A DNA stretch of 64,000 nt from Propionibacteriaceae bacterium UBA6238 (GCA_002441465.1 DJWE01000005.1:34090-98089), one strand, 5' to 3'. Shown: positions 8,097-17,040, counted from the stretch's first letter. A program made the numbers and translations. The notes: generated by a model not told the origin, from the letters alone.

Positions 8097-9038
8097 GTGA
8101 GCACCGATCGAGCCGTTCCCCGCCGGACCATCCTGGCCGTCCCCGGCTCTTCCGACCGCTTCATCGAGAAGGCCCGCACTCTGGGTGTCGACGGGATCTT
8201 CCTCGACCTCGAGGACGCCGTCGCGCCCGCGGTGAAGGTGGAGTCCCGCGGTCGGCTCGTCGCCGCGCTGAACGATGAGCGTGGATTCGCCGCGCGTTTG
8301 GTGACCGTCCGGGTGAACGGGTGGGAGAGCCCGTGGACCTACGGCGATGTGATCGATGTGGTCTGTGGCGCGGGCTCCCGGATCGACGCGCTCGTCCTGC
8401 CGAAGACCCAGTCGGCGGCCCAGGTGCAGGCTCTCGACCTGCTACTCACCCAGGTGGAACACACTGCGGGTCTCCCGGTCGGACGGATCGGCATCGAAGT
8501 GCAGATCGAGGACGCGACCGGGCTGCTTCATGTCAACGAGATCGCGGCGTCCAGCCCGCGTCTGGCCAGCCTCGTGTTCGGCCCGGGCGACTTCATGGCC
8601 AGCCTGGGCATGGGCGGGTTGAACGTGGGCGCGCAACCGGCCGGCTATCCCGCCGACGCCTTCCACCATGTGCTGATGTCGATTCTGGTGGCGGCGCGCG
8701 CTCACGGGCTCCAGGCCATCGACGGCCCGTTCGTGGCGATCCGCGACGTCGAGGGGTTCCGCCGCTCGGCCGAACTGAGTGCGGCGCTCGGTTACGACGG
8801 CAAGTGGGTGCTACATCCGGCGCAGGTGAATGCCGGTAACGAGGTGTACTCCCCGAAACCTGCCGATTTCGAGCGGGCGCAACGGATCATGACGGCCTAC
8901 GCTCATGCCACCGAGCTCGCCCAGGGCGCGGTCGGCGCGATCGTGGTCGACGAGGAGATGGTGGACGAAGCGGGGGTCAAGTTGGCCGCCGCGATCCTGG
9001 CCAGAGGCCGGGCCGCCGGAATGGAGGAGAACCGATGA
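8097..9038 (+). CDS. HpcH/HpaI aldolase/citrate lyase family protein (CitE-like)
   Basis: A 313-residue TIM-barrel enzyme of the CitE / malyl-CoA-lyase-like group. It cleaves or forms C-C bonds next to a CoA thioester using Mg2+, or hydrolyses short acyl-CoAs. Family marks are RRTILAVPGSSDRFIEKA, GIFLDLEDAVAPAVK, VRVNGWESPWTYGD, LVLPKTQSAAQV and LVFGPGDFMASLGM, with the C-terminal GKWVLHPAQVNAGNEVYSP. No other citrate lyase subunit is nearby, so citrate lyase itself is unlikely; a stand-alone lyase or thioesterase is more probable. GTG at 8097 sits 6 nt after a -10 box TAGGCT (8085-8090); the GTG at 8094 is an alternative. The next gene overlaps the end by 4 bp. Confidence 0.88.
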   Translation: MSTDRAVPRRTILAVPGSSDRFIEKARTLGVDGIFLDLEDAVAPAVKVESRGRLVAALNDERGFAARLVTVRVNGWESPWTYGDVIDVVCGAGSRIDALVLPKTQSAAQVQALDLLLTQVEHTAGLPVGRIGIEVQIEDATGLLHVNEIAASSPRLASLVFGPGDFMASLGMGGLNVGAQPAGYPADAFHHVLMSILVAARAHGLQAIDGPFVAIRDVEGFRRSAELSAALGYDGKWVLHPAQVNAGNEVYSPKPADFERAQRIMTAYAHATELAQGAVGAIVVDEEMVDEAGVKLAAAILARGRAAGMEENR

Positions 9039-9784
9039 GCCAGCCGATTCCGAGGCTGACCAGCCTCTTCAAGCTCGAATACCCGCAGTCGGTCGGTGTG
9101 TTCGGCTCCTACGACGAGGCTCAGCAGGTGGTCGACTTCCTCGCCGACGCCCGGTTCCCGGTCGAGAACCTCTGCATCGTGGGCACCGAGCTACGTTCGA
9201 TCGAGCGGGTGCTCGGCCGGCGCAGCTGGGCGACGGTGATCGGATCCGGCGTCCAGAGCGGCATTTCCACCGGCCTCATGATCACCGTGGTCATGTGGCT
9301 GTTCAGCCCGAACGCCAACATCCTCCTGCTGGCGCTCTATGCGCTGGTCGTGGGCATCGTCATCGGGATCGTGTTCGCAGCGCTCAGCTACTGGATGAGC
9401 CAGGGACGGCGTGACTTCCGCTCCGTCTCACAGACGATGGCCACCAAGTACGAATTGCTCGCCGAACACAAGGTTGCCGGCCAGGCCCGGGAACTGATCG
9501 GCACCATGCCGGGTGCGCGGGCGGCGCAGTTCAACCCGGTTCCGCCGCCGACTCCGCAGCCGCAGGGTTACGGGTCGCCGCAGCCTCCGCTCGGCTATCC
9601 GCAGGGAGGCTATAGCTATCCTCCGGCGGCGTATCCGGCGGCGCCGGGCTACCCGCCGGCCGGACAGCCCTATCCGCCCGCCGGACAGCCGTATCCGCCG
9701 TCCGGCTTCGCCAATCCGGGGGCGTCGGAGCAGCCTCCGGCGACTCCTGACGAGCCGAAACAGGACGGGTCGGCGGGGGCCTGA
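9035..9784 (+). CDS. Membrane protein with general-stress-protein-17M-like domain and Pro/Tyr-rich tail
   Basis: A 249-residue protein, translationally coupled to the CitE-like gene (4-bp overlap). Residues about 15-60 (SVGVFGSYDEAQQVVDFLADARFPVENLCIVG) match the general-stress-protein 17M-like domain found at the N-terminus of many actinobacterial membrane proteins. Two adjacent membrane segments follow (about 75-125). The last 85 residues are low-complexity, rich in Pro, Tyr, Gly and Gln, with tandem YPPAGQP units. The tail is probably disordered and cytosolic. The role is unknown; a stress-related membrane function is only suggested by the domain name. Confidence 0.83.
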   Translation: MSQPIPRLTSLFKLEYPQSVGVFGSYDEAQQVVDFLADARFPVENLCIVGTELRSIERVLGRRSWATVIGSGVQSGISTGLMITVVMWLFSPNANILLLALYALVVGIVIGIVFAALSYWMSQGRRDFRSVSQTMATKYELLAEHKVAGQARELIGTMPGARAAQFNPVPPPTPQPQGYGSPQPPLGYPQGGYSYPPAAYPAAPGYPPAGQPYPPAGQPYPPSGFANPGASEQPPATPDEPKQDGSAGA

Positions 9785-9882
9785 ACCACTGGGTGCTGTC
9801 GGCGTCCACGAGATGACGGCTGCGCAGGACGGCCTCGCGAACCGAGGAAAGCCGGAATGCCGCGGCGAAGGTGTGTATGCGA

Positions 9883-9912
9883 AAGGGCCGTCGCCGGTCG
9901 GCGACGGCCCTT
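9883..9912. terminator. Bidirectional hairpin between convergent genes
   Basis: A perfect 13-bp stem, AAGGGCCGTCGCC / GGCGACGGCCCTT, with a 4-nt loop. It lies between the stress-domain gene on the plus strand and the convergent trpB2-like gene ending at 9925. Confidence 0.85.
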
Positions 9913-9924
9913 CTCGCGCGTCGA

Positions 9925-11274
9925 TCAGCTGTCGGCCATCTCCCCGGCGAGGAACTCCGCATAGGCCGGCAGGTCGAGCTGGCCGGAACCGGACACGCCG
10001 ATCACGATCACGGGCGACTCTCCGTCCTCAGTGGCCTTGCGCGCCTGCCGGATCGCTCCCGCGATGGCGTGGTTGGACTCCGAAGCCGGCACGATCCCCT
10101 CGGCCCTCGCGAACAGGACGCCGGCCTCGAACGCTTCCCGCTGCTTCACCGAGATCGCGTCGATCAGACCCTCGTGGTAGCAGTGGCTGACCAGCGGCGC
10201 CATGCCGTGGTAGCGCAGCCCGCCGGCGTGCACCGGGTCGGGCACGAAGTCCGCGCCCAGGGAGTACATCTTCAGTAGCGGCGTCAGGTGGGCGGTGTCG
10301 CCGAAGTCGTAGCGATATTCGCCCTCGGTCAGGGACGGAGCGGCCTTCGGCTCGCAGGCGACGATGGTCGTCTCCGCTCGGCCCTCCAGGTTCTCCCGGA
10401 TGAACGGGAAGCTGATCCCGGCCAGGTTCGAGCCGCCGCCGGCGCAGGCGAACAGGTAGTCGGCCGGGCGTTCGCCGAACAGCTTCAGCTGCGTGAGCGC
10501 CTCCTGGCCGATCACTGTCTGGTGCAGCAGCACGTGGTTCAGCACCGAGCCGAGCGAGTAGCTCGCGTTCTCGTCCTTCGCGGCCGCCTCGACCGCCTCG
10601 CTGATCGCCATACCGAGCGAGCCGGAGGTGTCGGGGAACTGCTCACGCAGCGCGCGTCCGGCCTCGGTCAGCTCCGAAGGGCTGGCCACAACGCTGGCCC
10701 CGAAGGTCTCCATCAACACATGCCGGTAGGGCTTGCCCTCGTAGCTGGAGCGGACCTGCCAGATATCGCAGCTCATCCCGAACACCTGGCAGGCGAAGGC
10801 CAGGGCGGAACCCCACTGACCGGCGCCGGTCTCGGTGGTCAGCCTGGAGCGTCCGGCGAGCTTGTTGAAGTACGCCTGGGCCACGGCGGAGTTGGTCTTG
10901 TGACTGCCCACCGGCGAGGCGCCCTCGTACTTGTAGTAGATGCGGGCGGTGGTGCCGAGCGCCTGCTCGAGCCGGCGGGCCCGGTAGAACGGGGACGGCC
11001 GCCACAGCCGGTAGATGTCGTGCACCGGCTTGGGGATCTCGATCCAGCGCTCGGTGGACGCCTCCTGCTCGATCAGGCCCGCGGGGAACAGCGCACTCAG
11101 ATCGTCTGGTACGAGCGGCTGCTGGGTACCCGGGTGCAGATGCGGCGGTGGGGGAGTGGGTAGGTCCGCCACGAGGTTGTACCAGTGGGTCGGCATCTGC
11201 GACTCGTCCAGTACCACCTTCGTCTGCATCGGGTCGGGTCGGTTCAGATCCATCGGCTCGACGTTCTCGGGCAA
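9925..11274 (-). CDS. trpB: Tryptophan synthase beta chain, TrpB2 type
   Basis: A pyridoxal-phosphate enzyme that makes tryptophan from indole and serine. The 449-residue length, the N-terminal VVLDESQMPTHWYNLVADLP and the long insert before the core mark it as the TrpB2 class, which can act without TrpA. The PLP lysine is in EGASPVGSHKTNSAVAQAYF and the phosphate-binding glycines are in FACAGGGSNLAGISFPF. TTG at 11274 is chosen because an AAGGAG site lies 8 nt upstream and a -10 box TAGAGT near 11333-11338 fits. ATG at 11253 and the longer ATG at 11316 are alternatives. No other trp gene is adjacent, so it may be a salvage enzyme for free indole. Confidence 0.88.
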   Translation of the reverse strand: MPENVEPMDLNRPDPMQTKVVLDESQMPTHWYNLVADLPTPPPPHLHPGTQQPLVPDDLSALFPAGLIEQEASTERWIEIPKPVHDIYRLWRPSPFYRARRLEQALGTTARIYYKYEGASPVGSHKTNSAVAQAYFNKLAGRSRLTTETGAGQWGSALAFACQVFGMSCDIWQVRSSYEGKPYRHVLMETFGASVVASPSELTEAGRALREQFPDTSGSLGMAISEAVEAAAKDENASYSLGSVLNHVLLHQTVIGQEALTQLKLFGERPADYLFACAGGGSNLAGISFPFIRENLEGRAETTIVACEPKAAPSLTEGEYRYDFGDTAHLTPLLKMYSLGADFVPDPVHAGGLRYHGMAPLVSHCYHEGLIDAISVKQREAFEAGVLFARAEGIVPASESNHAIAGAIRQARKATEDGESPVIVIGVSGSGQLDLPAYAEFLAGEMADS

Positions 11275-11390
11275 CTTCCGCGCTCCTTCGCTCCTGTGCG
11301 GGCGGCCGGGCGTCATTGACCGGCCAAGGCAGCACTCTAGGGTGCCGGGGGCTCTCGCCGGGGCGTGGCCACCTTGTGGCTATCGGGTTG

Positions 11391-12887
11391 TCAGCGCGCC
11401 CAGATCTCGGCCATCCACGCCTCGACCGCGTCCGGATCGCGGGGCAGGTGGTCGGAGAGGATCGCGCAGCCGTCCTCGGTGATCACGATGTCGTCCTCGA
11501 TCCGTACGCCGACGCCCCGCAATTCCTCCGGCACCAGCAGGTCGGTGCTCTTGAAATACAGGCCCGGCTCGACCGTGATCACCATGCCGGGACGCAGTTC
11601 CGCGTCCCGATAGTTCTCCTGTCGTGCCTGTGCACAGTCGTGAACATCCAGGCCGAGGTGGTGGGAGGTGCCATGCACCATCCAGCGACGGTGGTGCCCG
11701 CCGGTGGCGGGATCGAGCGACTCCTCGGCCGTGACCGGGAGCAGACCCCACGCTTGGAGATGCTCGGCGATCACCCGGATCGCGGCGGCATGGACATCGG
11801 AGAACTTGTTGCCCGGCTTGGCCGCGGCCATGCCTGCCGCCTGTGCAGCCAAGACCGCCTCGTAGACCTTGCGCTGGGCAGGGCTGAAGGTGCCCGAAAC
11901 CGGCAGGGTGCGAGTGATGTCGGCGGTGTAGAGCGTCTCGACCTCGACACCGGCGTCCAACAACAGCAGATCGCCAGGACGGATCTCGCCGTCGTTGCGG
12001 ATCCAATGCAGCGTGTTCGCGTGGTCGCCGGACGCGGCGATGGTGTCGTACCCGACCGCATTTCCGTGATGGCGAGCATGCAGCCCGAACACGCCCTCGA
12101 CCCAGCGCTCACCGCGGCCGCGTCGAATCGCTTCGGGCAGATCGGCAACGACGGCCTCGAAGCCGACCGCGGTGTCGGCGCAGGCCTGTCGAAGCTCCCC
12201 GAGTTCGAAGGGATCCTTGATCAGTCTCGCCTCGGACAGCGCGATCTGGAATTCGGCGTCGGCGCCGATTGCCGCCGGGTCGACTGATACGTCGGTGCGC
12301 AGCCGGTCCACGGTGGCCGTGATCTGCTCGTCCGCCTCGCGCAGAACCCGGACGCTCACCGCCGAGAAGTTCTTCGCCAGTGCCGCGTCGAATGCAGAGA
12401 TCGGGGCGCAGGAGATACCGGTCAGCGCCGACATCTCGGCCAGCGACTCCCGGGTACCGACCCACATCTCTCCGTAGCGGGCGTCGGCGTAGAACTCCGG
12501 GTCGGTGCGCGGTGCTCGCGGCTTGAAGTACAGCGTGGCCTCGTGTCCGGTGTCGGTCGGCTCCAGCACGAGAACGGCGTCCGGTTCGCGATCGCTGCCC
12601 AGTCCGGTGAGCCAGGCGAAGGCCGAGTGCGGCCGGAACCGGTAGTCGGTGTCGTTCGCGCGGGGCTTGAGGCCGCCGGCGGGGATGACCAATCGTTCGC
12701 CCGGGAACGCCTCGGCCAGGGCGCGCCGACGCAATGCCGCGGACGCTGCGGCCGGCAATTCGTCGGGGAGTGCGTCGGGGTAGGGTGCCCAGCCCTGCGG
12801 AATGAACGCCTTGAACGGCTCGGAGAAGGGCACCTGCCGGTTCGGCAGGACGAGTGGTTCGGTGTCGGTCGTGGACTCCTCGGTCAT
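11391..12887 (-). CDS. pepP: Xaa-Pro aminopeptidase (aminopeptidase P family)
   Basis: A 498-residue metallopeptidase that removes an N-terminal residue preceding proline. The N-terminal domain (about 1-200) is the aminopeptidase-P-specific fold. The C-terminal pita-bread domain shows the dimetal ligands: Asp in LLLDAGVE and DITRTLPV, His in MVHGTSHHLGLDVHD, Glu in ITVEPGLYF and Glu in RIEDDIVITEDG. Start ATG at 12887 is preceded by a -10-like box TACCAT and 7 nt, so it may be leaderless; an ATG 9 bp upstream lies inside the spacing. The gene is divergent from the zinc-ribbon gene across a gap holding repeat copy 3. Confidence 0.91.
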   Translation of the reverse strand: MTEESTTDTEPLVLPNRQVPFSEPFKAFIPQGWAPYPDALPDELPAAASAALRRRALAEAFPGERLVIPAGGLKPRANDTDYRFRPHSAFAWLTGLGSDREPDAVLVLEPTDTGHEATLYFKPRAPRTDPEFYADARYGEMWVGTRESLAEMSALTGISCAPISAFDAALAKNFSAVSVRVLREADEQITATVDRLRTDVSVDPAAIGADAEFQIALSEARLIKDPFELGELRQACADTAVGFEAVVADLPEAIRRGRGERWVEGVFGLHARHHGNAVGYDTIAASGDHANTLHWIRNDGEIRPGDLLLLDAGVEVETLYTADITRTLPVSGTFSPAQRKVYEAVLAAQAAGMAAAKPGNKFSDVHAAAIRVIAEHLQAWGLLPVTAEESLDPATGGHHRRWMVHGTSHHLGLDVHDCAQARQENYRDAELRPGMVITVEPGLYFKSTDLLVPEELRGVGVRIEDDIVITEDGCAILSDHLPRDPDAVEAWMAEIWAR

Positions 12888-12945
12888 GCTTGGCATGGTA
12901 TCGCCGGGCGGAGACGGGGTGGCCGAGGGATCGTGGGACCGGAAT

Positions 12946-13021
12946 GGGACATTCCTGACGCGCAACGTCGTCCCGGTGGGCGCCGGACCGCTGCATCATC
13001 GATGGCGGCAGCTTTGTCCCG
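12946..13021. repeat. Intergenic inverted-end element, copy 3 (GGGACA...TGTCCC)
   Basis: GGGACA at 12946-12951 and TGTCCC at 13015-13020 bound a 75-bp unit in the divergent gap between pepP and the zinc-ribbon gene. The right arm GCGGCAGCTTTGTCCCG is nearly the same as in copy 2, and the CGCCGGAC segment in the middle also recurs there. Confidence 0.6.
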
Positions 13022-13098
13022 TTCGTCTGGTTGAGGGGGAGGCGTCCACCGGGACGGCGCACCCACTAGAGTCGGTTTCCACAACTCCAGGAGGTCCG

Positions 13099-13842
13099 AT
13101 GAAGGCTGATCCCACGGCGCAGCTCCGCCTGCTCGATCTGCAGGCGGAGGACACCGCGATCGCTCAGCTCGAGCATCGCCGCCGCGCCCTTCCCGAGCAC
13201 GCGGCGCTCGCCGAGGCCAAGACGGTTCGGGCCCGGCTCGGCGAGGACCTGGTCGCGGCTCGCACCCGGGTTGGCGATCTGCAGCTGGACGTGGAGAAGG
13301 CGGAGTCCGATCTGGTGCCGGTGCGAGAGCGCCAGGCGCGAGACCAGCAACGGGTCGATTCGGGCGCGGTGACCGACCCCAAGCAGCTGAACGCGATGCT
13401 CGACGAGATCGCGCACCTGAGCCGGAGAATCTCGGACCTGGAGGACATCGAGCTCGAGGTCATGGAGCAACTGGAGGCGGCCACGGCTGAACGAGACCAG
13501 AAGGCGGCCGAGCTCGGCGACCTGGAGGACTCGATGCGAGCCCTGATCGCGTCCAGGGATGCGCAGGTGGCCCAGCTGGACGCGCAGGTCGCCGTGCACC
13601 AGACGAACCGGGACGGCATCGCGCCGCAGATTCCGGCTGAGCTGCTCGCCCTGTACGACCGGATCCGGACGCGAGCCGGTGGCGTCGGCGCCGCCGAGCT
13701 GAAGGGACGCCGGTGCGGGGGCTGCCAGATCGAGATCACGCCGATCGCGCTGGCCACCTACGCCGCCGCCGCTCCCGACGAGGTCATGCGCTGTGAGGAA
13801 TGTGAGCGGGTGTTGGTGCGGACCGCTGCGGTGGAGGCTTGA
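13099..13842 (+). CDS. Coiled-coil protein with C-terminal C4 zinc ribbon
   Basis: A 247-residue protein of the conserved actinobacterial zinc-ribbon family (zf-RING_7-like). Residues 1-190 are a long antiparallel coiled coil rich in Leu, Ala and charged residues. The C-terminus carries the zinc ribbon CGGCQIEI...CEECERVLV, with two CxxC pairs about 30 residues apart. Start ATG at 13099 follows a strong AGGAGG site by 5 nt, with a -10 box TAGAGT further up. In related genomes it neighbours RNase H/phosphatase genes and is suspected of a nucleic-acid or chaperone-like role; the function is not established. Confidence 0.88.
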   Translation: MKADPTAQLRLLDLQAEDTAIAQLEHRRRALPEHAALAEAKTVRARLGEDLVAARTRVGDLQLDVEKAESDLVPVRERQARDQQRVDSGAVTDPKQLNAMLDEIAHLSRRISDLEDIELEVMEQLEAATAERDQKAAELGDLEDSMRALIASRDAQVAQLDAQVAVHQTNRDGIAPQIPAELLALYDRIRTRAGGVGAAELKGRRCGGCQIEITPIALATYAAAAPDEVMRCEECERVLVRTAAVEA

Positions 13843-13898
13843 TGGCTCGGCCCTGGTCGGCGCCCGCGGCGTCGGCGCTGTGACGTAGCGGAGTTGCC

Positions 13899-15332
13899 GT
13901 GCCCCGTCGCCATCTTTCCCTGCGCCACAGCGAGCCCCCGGCCCTCCGGGAGGGCCTGCGTCGGCTGCGAGCCTCCCTCGGCGTCCCGGGCGGCTTCTCG
14001 GTAGAGGTGCTTGCCGAGGCCGAGCGGGTGGCGTCCGCCCCGCGGCTGCCGGCTGTGGATCGCACCGACCTCGAGTTCGTCACGCTCGATCCGGAGACCT
14101 CGACCGACCTCGATCAGGCGTTCCATCTCGGTCGTACTCCGAGCGGCTACCGGTTGGAGTATGCGATCGCGGACGTGGCGGCGTTCGTCACCCCCGGCGG
14201 GCATCTCGATACCGCGACCCACGAGCGCGGCGAGACCCTGTACGCGCCGAATCGGAAGACGCCGCTGCACCCGCCCGTGCTGTCCGACGGGGCAGCGAGC
14301 CTGCTGCCGGGCCAGGTGCGGCCGGCCCTGATCTGGGAGCTCGACTTCGACGCGTCCGGCCAGACCACCAGTGCTCGGGTATCGCGTGGCCTGGTGCGCA
14401 GCCGGGCGAAGCTCGGCTACGTCGCGGCGCAGGCCGCGCTGGATGCTGGCGCGGGCGGGGAGCAGCTCGAACTGCTTCGCGAGTTGGGCCGGCTCCGGCT
14501 CGACCTGGAGGCGGCCCGGGGTGGGGTGAGCCTTTCGGTACCCGAGCAGGAGGTGGTCGCCACCGACGATCATTGGACGCTTGAGTTCCGGGCGCCGCTG
14601 CCGGTGGAGGACTGGAACGCTCAGTTGTCCCTGGCCACCGGGATGGCGGCGGCTGGCCTGATGCTGCAAGGCGGTGTGGGTATCCTTCGGACGCTGCCCC
14701 CGGCCCGGGACGGCTCGGTGGCCAAGCTGCGCCGGATCGCGGCGGCGCTGGGCATCCGCTGGCGCACCGAGGAAGGTTATCCGGAGTTCGTGCGCGGCCT
14801 GGACGGCGCGGTGCCGGCGGAGGCGGCCATGGTGAACTCCTGCACGATGCTGTTCCGCGGGGCGGGCTACCAGACCTTCCGTGGTGCGGTCCCCGATCAG
14901 CCGCTGCATGCGGCGATCGCGGCCCCCTACGCTCACGTGACCGCGCCGCTGCGTCGCCTGGTCGATCGCTACGCCGGGGAGATCTGTGTGGCGATCTGCG
15001 CCGGCCAGGACTTGCCTGATTGGGTCGCTCAGGCGATGGACAGCCTTCCCGCGGTGATGGACGGCTCGAGCCGCCGAGCCAAGAAGTACGAGCGAGGTGT
15101 GGTCGACCTGGTCGAAGCGATGGTGTTGGCGCCGGCGCTGGGCCGCACGTTCACCGGCACCGTCTTGGAGGTGGACACCGAAGCGGATCTCGGCGTCCTG
15201 CAGCTCGCAGATCCCGCTGTGGAGGCGAAGGTGAAGGGGGCCGGACTCGTCCTCGGTGAGCAGGTCTCCGCCACGCTGGTGTCAGCCGACCTGCTGTCGG
15301 GACGGGTCGAGTTCCGCGTCCTTGACAGCTGA
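13899..15332 (+). CDS. RNase II/RNB-domain exoribonuclease-like protein
   Basis: A 477-residue protein of the RNB family, whose members degrade RNA 3' to 5'. The RNB catalytic region opens with DRTDLEFVTLDPETSTDLDQAFHL (residues about 48-72), where the clustered aspartates bind Mg2+, and continues through YAIADVAAFV and the YAPNRKTPLHPPVLSDGAASLLPGQ segment. A short S1-like tail closes the protein. The cold-shock domains of full RNase II/R are absent at the N-terminus, as in the short actinobacterial class. GTG start at 13899. Its stop lies 22 bp before the rnpB transcription start, and the rnpB -35 box overlaps its last codons. Confidence 0.88.
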   Translation: MPRRHLSLRHSEPPALREGLRRLRASLGVPGGFSVEVLAEAERVASAPRLPAVDRTDLEFVTLDPETSTDLDQAFHLGRTPSGYRLEYAIADVAAFVTPGGHLDTATHERGETLYAPNRKTPLHPPVLSDGAASLLPGQVRPALIWELDFDASGQTTSARVSRGLVRSRAKLGYVAAQAALDAGAGGEQLELLRELGRLRLDLEAARGGVSLSVPEQEVVATDDHWTLEFRAPLPVEDWNAQLSLATGMAAAGLMLQGGVGILRTLPPARDGSVAKLRRIAAALGIRWRTEEGYPEFVRGLDGAVPAEAAMVNSCTMLFRGAGYQTFRGAVPDQPLHAAIAAPYAHVTAPLRRLVDRYAGEICVAICAGQDLPDWVAQAMDSLPAVMDGSSRRAKKYERGVVDLVEAMVLAPALGRTFTGTVLEVDTEADLGVLQLADPAVEAKVKGAGLVLGEQVSATLVSADLLSGRVEFRVLDS

Positions 15333-15348
15333 GTCCGACCGGTAGGCT
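15322..15348 (+). promoter_or_regulatory. rnpB promoter
   Basis: A perfect -35 TTGACA (15322-15327), 15-bp spacer and -10 TAGGCT (15343-15348). The expected start 7 nt later is 15355, exactly the first base of the P1 helix of RNase P RNA. The -35 lies within the end of the preceding RNB gene. Confidence 0.8.
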
Positions 15349-15354
15349 GGACGC

Positions 15355-15749
15355 GGACGAGTCGGCCGGGTGATCGCTGCGTGAGCAGAGGAAAGTCCGG
15401 ACTCCACAGAGCAGGGTGGTGGGTAACGCCCACCCGGGGTGACCCGCGGGAAAGTGCCACAGAGAACAGACCGCCCCGCCCGCAAGGGAGAGGCAAGGGT
15501 GAAACGGTGGTGTAAGAGACCACCAGCACCTCAGGTGACTGAGGTGGCTCGGTAAACCCCACCCGGAGCAAGACCGAGAAGGGCAGTGAGTCTTCGGGCT
15601 CGGTGCCCGCGGACGCCGTTCGAGCGCTGCTCGCGCGAGGCGTCCGGGTTGGTCGCACGCCGATGGCGAAGGAGGCTGGCAACAGTCTCCGCAGATGGAT
15701 GATCACCGCCCTTCGGGGCACAGAATCCGGCTTACAGGCCGACTCGTCC
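15355..15749 (+). ncRNA. rnpB: RNase P RNA (bacterial type A)
   Basis: The catalytic RNA that removes 5' leaders from pre-tRNAs. It has the conserved 5' core GAGCAGAGGAAAGTCCGGAC, the CACAGAGAACAGACCGCC segment, GGGUGAAACGGUG and GGUAAACCCCACC in the specificity domain, and the 3' core GCAACAGUCUCCGCAGAUGGAUGAUCACCGC with ACAGAAUCCGGCUUACAGGCC. The first 11 bases GGACGAGUCGG pair perfectly with the last 11, CCGACUCGUCC (P1), fixing both ends at about 395 nt. The last 30 bases form the attachment site of the mobile element that follows, which supplies or restores the RNA's 3' end. Confidence 0.96.
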
Positions 15750-15751
15750 CC
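15720..15751. repeat. attL: 32-bp direct repeat in rnpB 3' end
   Basis: It runs from ACAGAATCCGGCTTACAGG to ACTCGTCCCC and matches 43722-43753 at 31 of 32 positions; A at 15742 here is G at 43744. It contains the 3' strand of the RNase P P1 helix. The integrase stop codon lies 15 bp further on. Confidence 0.88.
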
Positions 15752-15765
15752 AAGTCTGGCTCTGA

Positions 15766-17040
15766 CTAGGCCAGATGCTGGCCCGGGTGGCTGGGAGTCC
15801 GCAGGGAGTCCGGAAAATTCCCGAACTTCTCTCCGGACTCCGCCCGCAGAGCCGCATCGACGGCGTCCCGACTGCGGTCGTCGGAGTCGGGCCACAGGTG
15901 CGAGTACGTGTTCAGGGTTTCCTCGGCTGACTTGTGTCCGAGCCTGGCCTGAACCGTCTTGATCGACTCGCCATAGCGGATCAGCAGGGACGCGTAGTAG
16001 TGCCTCAGTTCGTGGAAGTCGAAGCCCTCGAGCTTCGCGGCGCGCATCTTCGCCCGCCACACTTCCCCGAGAGTCGTCCAGCGCCACGCGTGGCCGTGGG
16101 AGGTCGTGAACAGGAGGCCGTCTGGTCCTGGAGGGTGCTGCTCGATGTGCTTCGCAAGGGCCTCTGCAACAGACGTTGGGAGCGGGATCTCCCGGACACT
16201 TGCCCTCGTCTTTGGTGGACCGAATACGGGGTCGCCCTGCCGGACTCCGACGAGCTGGCGATCGACGATGATCTTTCGCTCCAGGAACAGGACCCGGTCC
16301 TCCGTGAGGCCGAAGACCTCACCGCGGCGCATACCGGTGCCGGCGGCGAGCAGAACTGCCGCACGCAGACGATCACCCGCTGCCTTGGCCGCCGCCTGGA
16401 CCTGCTGGGTCGTCCTCGGCTCAACCCGCTTCTTGACGATCTCCGGGAGCTTGATTCCGACGCACGGCGTCTGGGCGATCCTGCGATTCTCGACGGCGTC
16501 CTTCAGGACCGTGCTCACGTAGGAGTACGTCACGACGACAGTCGCGGGAGCGTAGGTCTCGTTCAGGGACGCCACGAGTTTCTGGATCATCGTCTTGGAA
16601 ATCGAACTCAGCGCCTTCGCGCCAATGGCGGGGTAGACCCGCTTGCGCAGCGCGAGTTCGACGAGCGCCGCGGTGGACGGCCGGAAGACCTGCGAGGTCC
16701 GCCACGACTCTGCGTACTCCTTGAAGGTCACCTTCCCGGCGTTGGGTACGACATACGTCCCGGTGACTGTTGCGGTCGTCTGCGCATCGAGCCAGGTCTG
16801 GGCGTCCCGCTTCCGCGCGAAGTGCTTGGCGTGCTCCTTGCCGGCATCGTCGACGAAACGTGCCCGCCAGGCGGCCGCAGTCGCCTTGACTCCGGCCGTG
16901 GTTCCTTGGTCCGCGAGTTCGGCCACGAGAGCGTCGACCTCCGCCTGGGACTTCATCGTTGACACGTGGTTCCGCCCGGCGGAGTCGACGTACAGCACTC
17001 GCCACGACGCGGGCCTGGCGGCGATGTTCTTGCCTGCCAT
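15766..17040 (-). CDS. int: Tyrosine-type site-specific integrase
   Basis: A 424-residue phage-type recombinase that inserts and excises the element. Residues 1-95 form an arm-binding AP2-like domain, about 100-195 the SAM-like core-binding domain, and 205-400 the catalytic domain. Catalytic residues are visible: Arg238 in GTGMRRGE, His343 and Arg346 in HELRHYY, His369 in LGHKS and nucleophile Tyr379 in NTYSHLW. The gene ends beside attL, the usual layout. Its last codons contain one of the putative arm sites. The start ATG overlaps the XRE stop by one base (TGATG), so the two are co-transcribed and coupled. Confidence 0.95.
   Translation of the reverse strand: MAGKNIAARPASWRVLYVDSAGRNHVSTMKSQAEVDALVAELADQGTTAGVKATAAAWRARFVDDAGKEHAKHFARKRDAQTWLDAQTTATVTGTYVVPNAGKVTFKEYAESWRTSQVFRPSTAALVELALRKRVYPAIGAKALSSISKTMIQKLVASLNETYAPATVVVTYSYVSTVLKDAVENRRIAQTPCVGIKLPEIVKKRVEPRTTQQVQAAAKAAGDRLRAAVLLAAGTGMRRGEVFGLTEDRVLFLERKIIVDRQLVGVRQGDPVFGPPKTRASVREIPLPTSVAEALAKHIEQHPPGPDGLLFTTSHGHAWRWTTLGEVWRAKMRAAKLEGFDFHELRHYYASLLIRYGESIKTVQARLGHKSAEETLNTYSHLWPDSDDRSRDAVDAALRAESGEKFGNFPDSLRTPSHPGQHLA
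15792..15818. repeat. Putative integrase arm site, left copy
   Basis: Two tandem 9-mers GGGAGTCCG separated by CA, then nAAAAT. The 27-bp unit recurs at 43589-43615 with one mismatch, in the same orientation. An inverted 8-mer CGGACTCC follows at 15834-15841. After excision the two copies would flank attP. The left copy is inside the coding end of the integrase. Confidence 0.6.
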
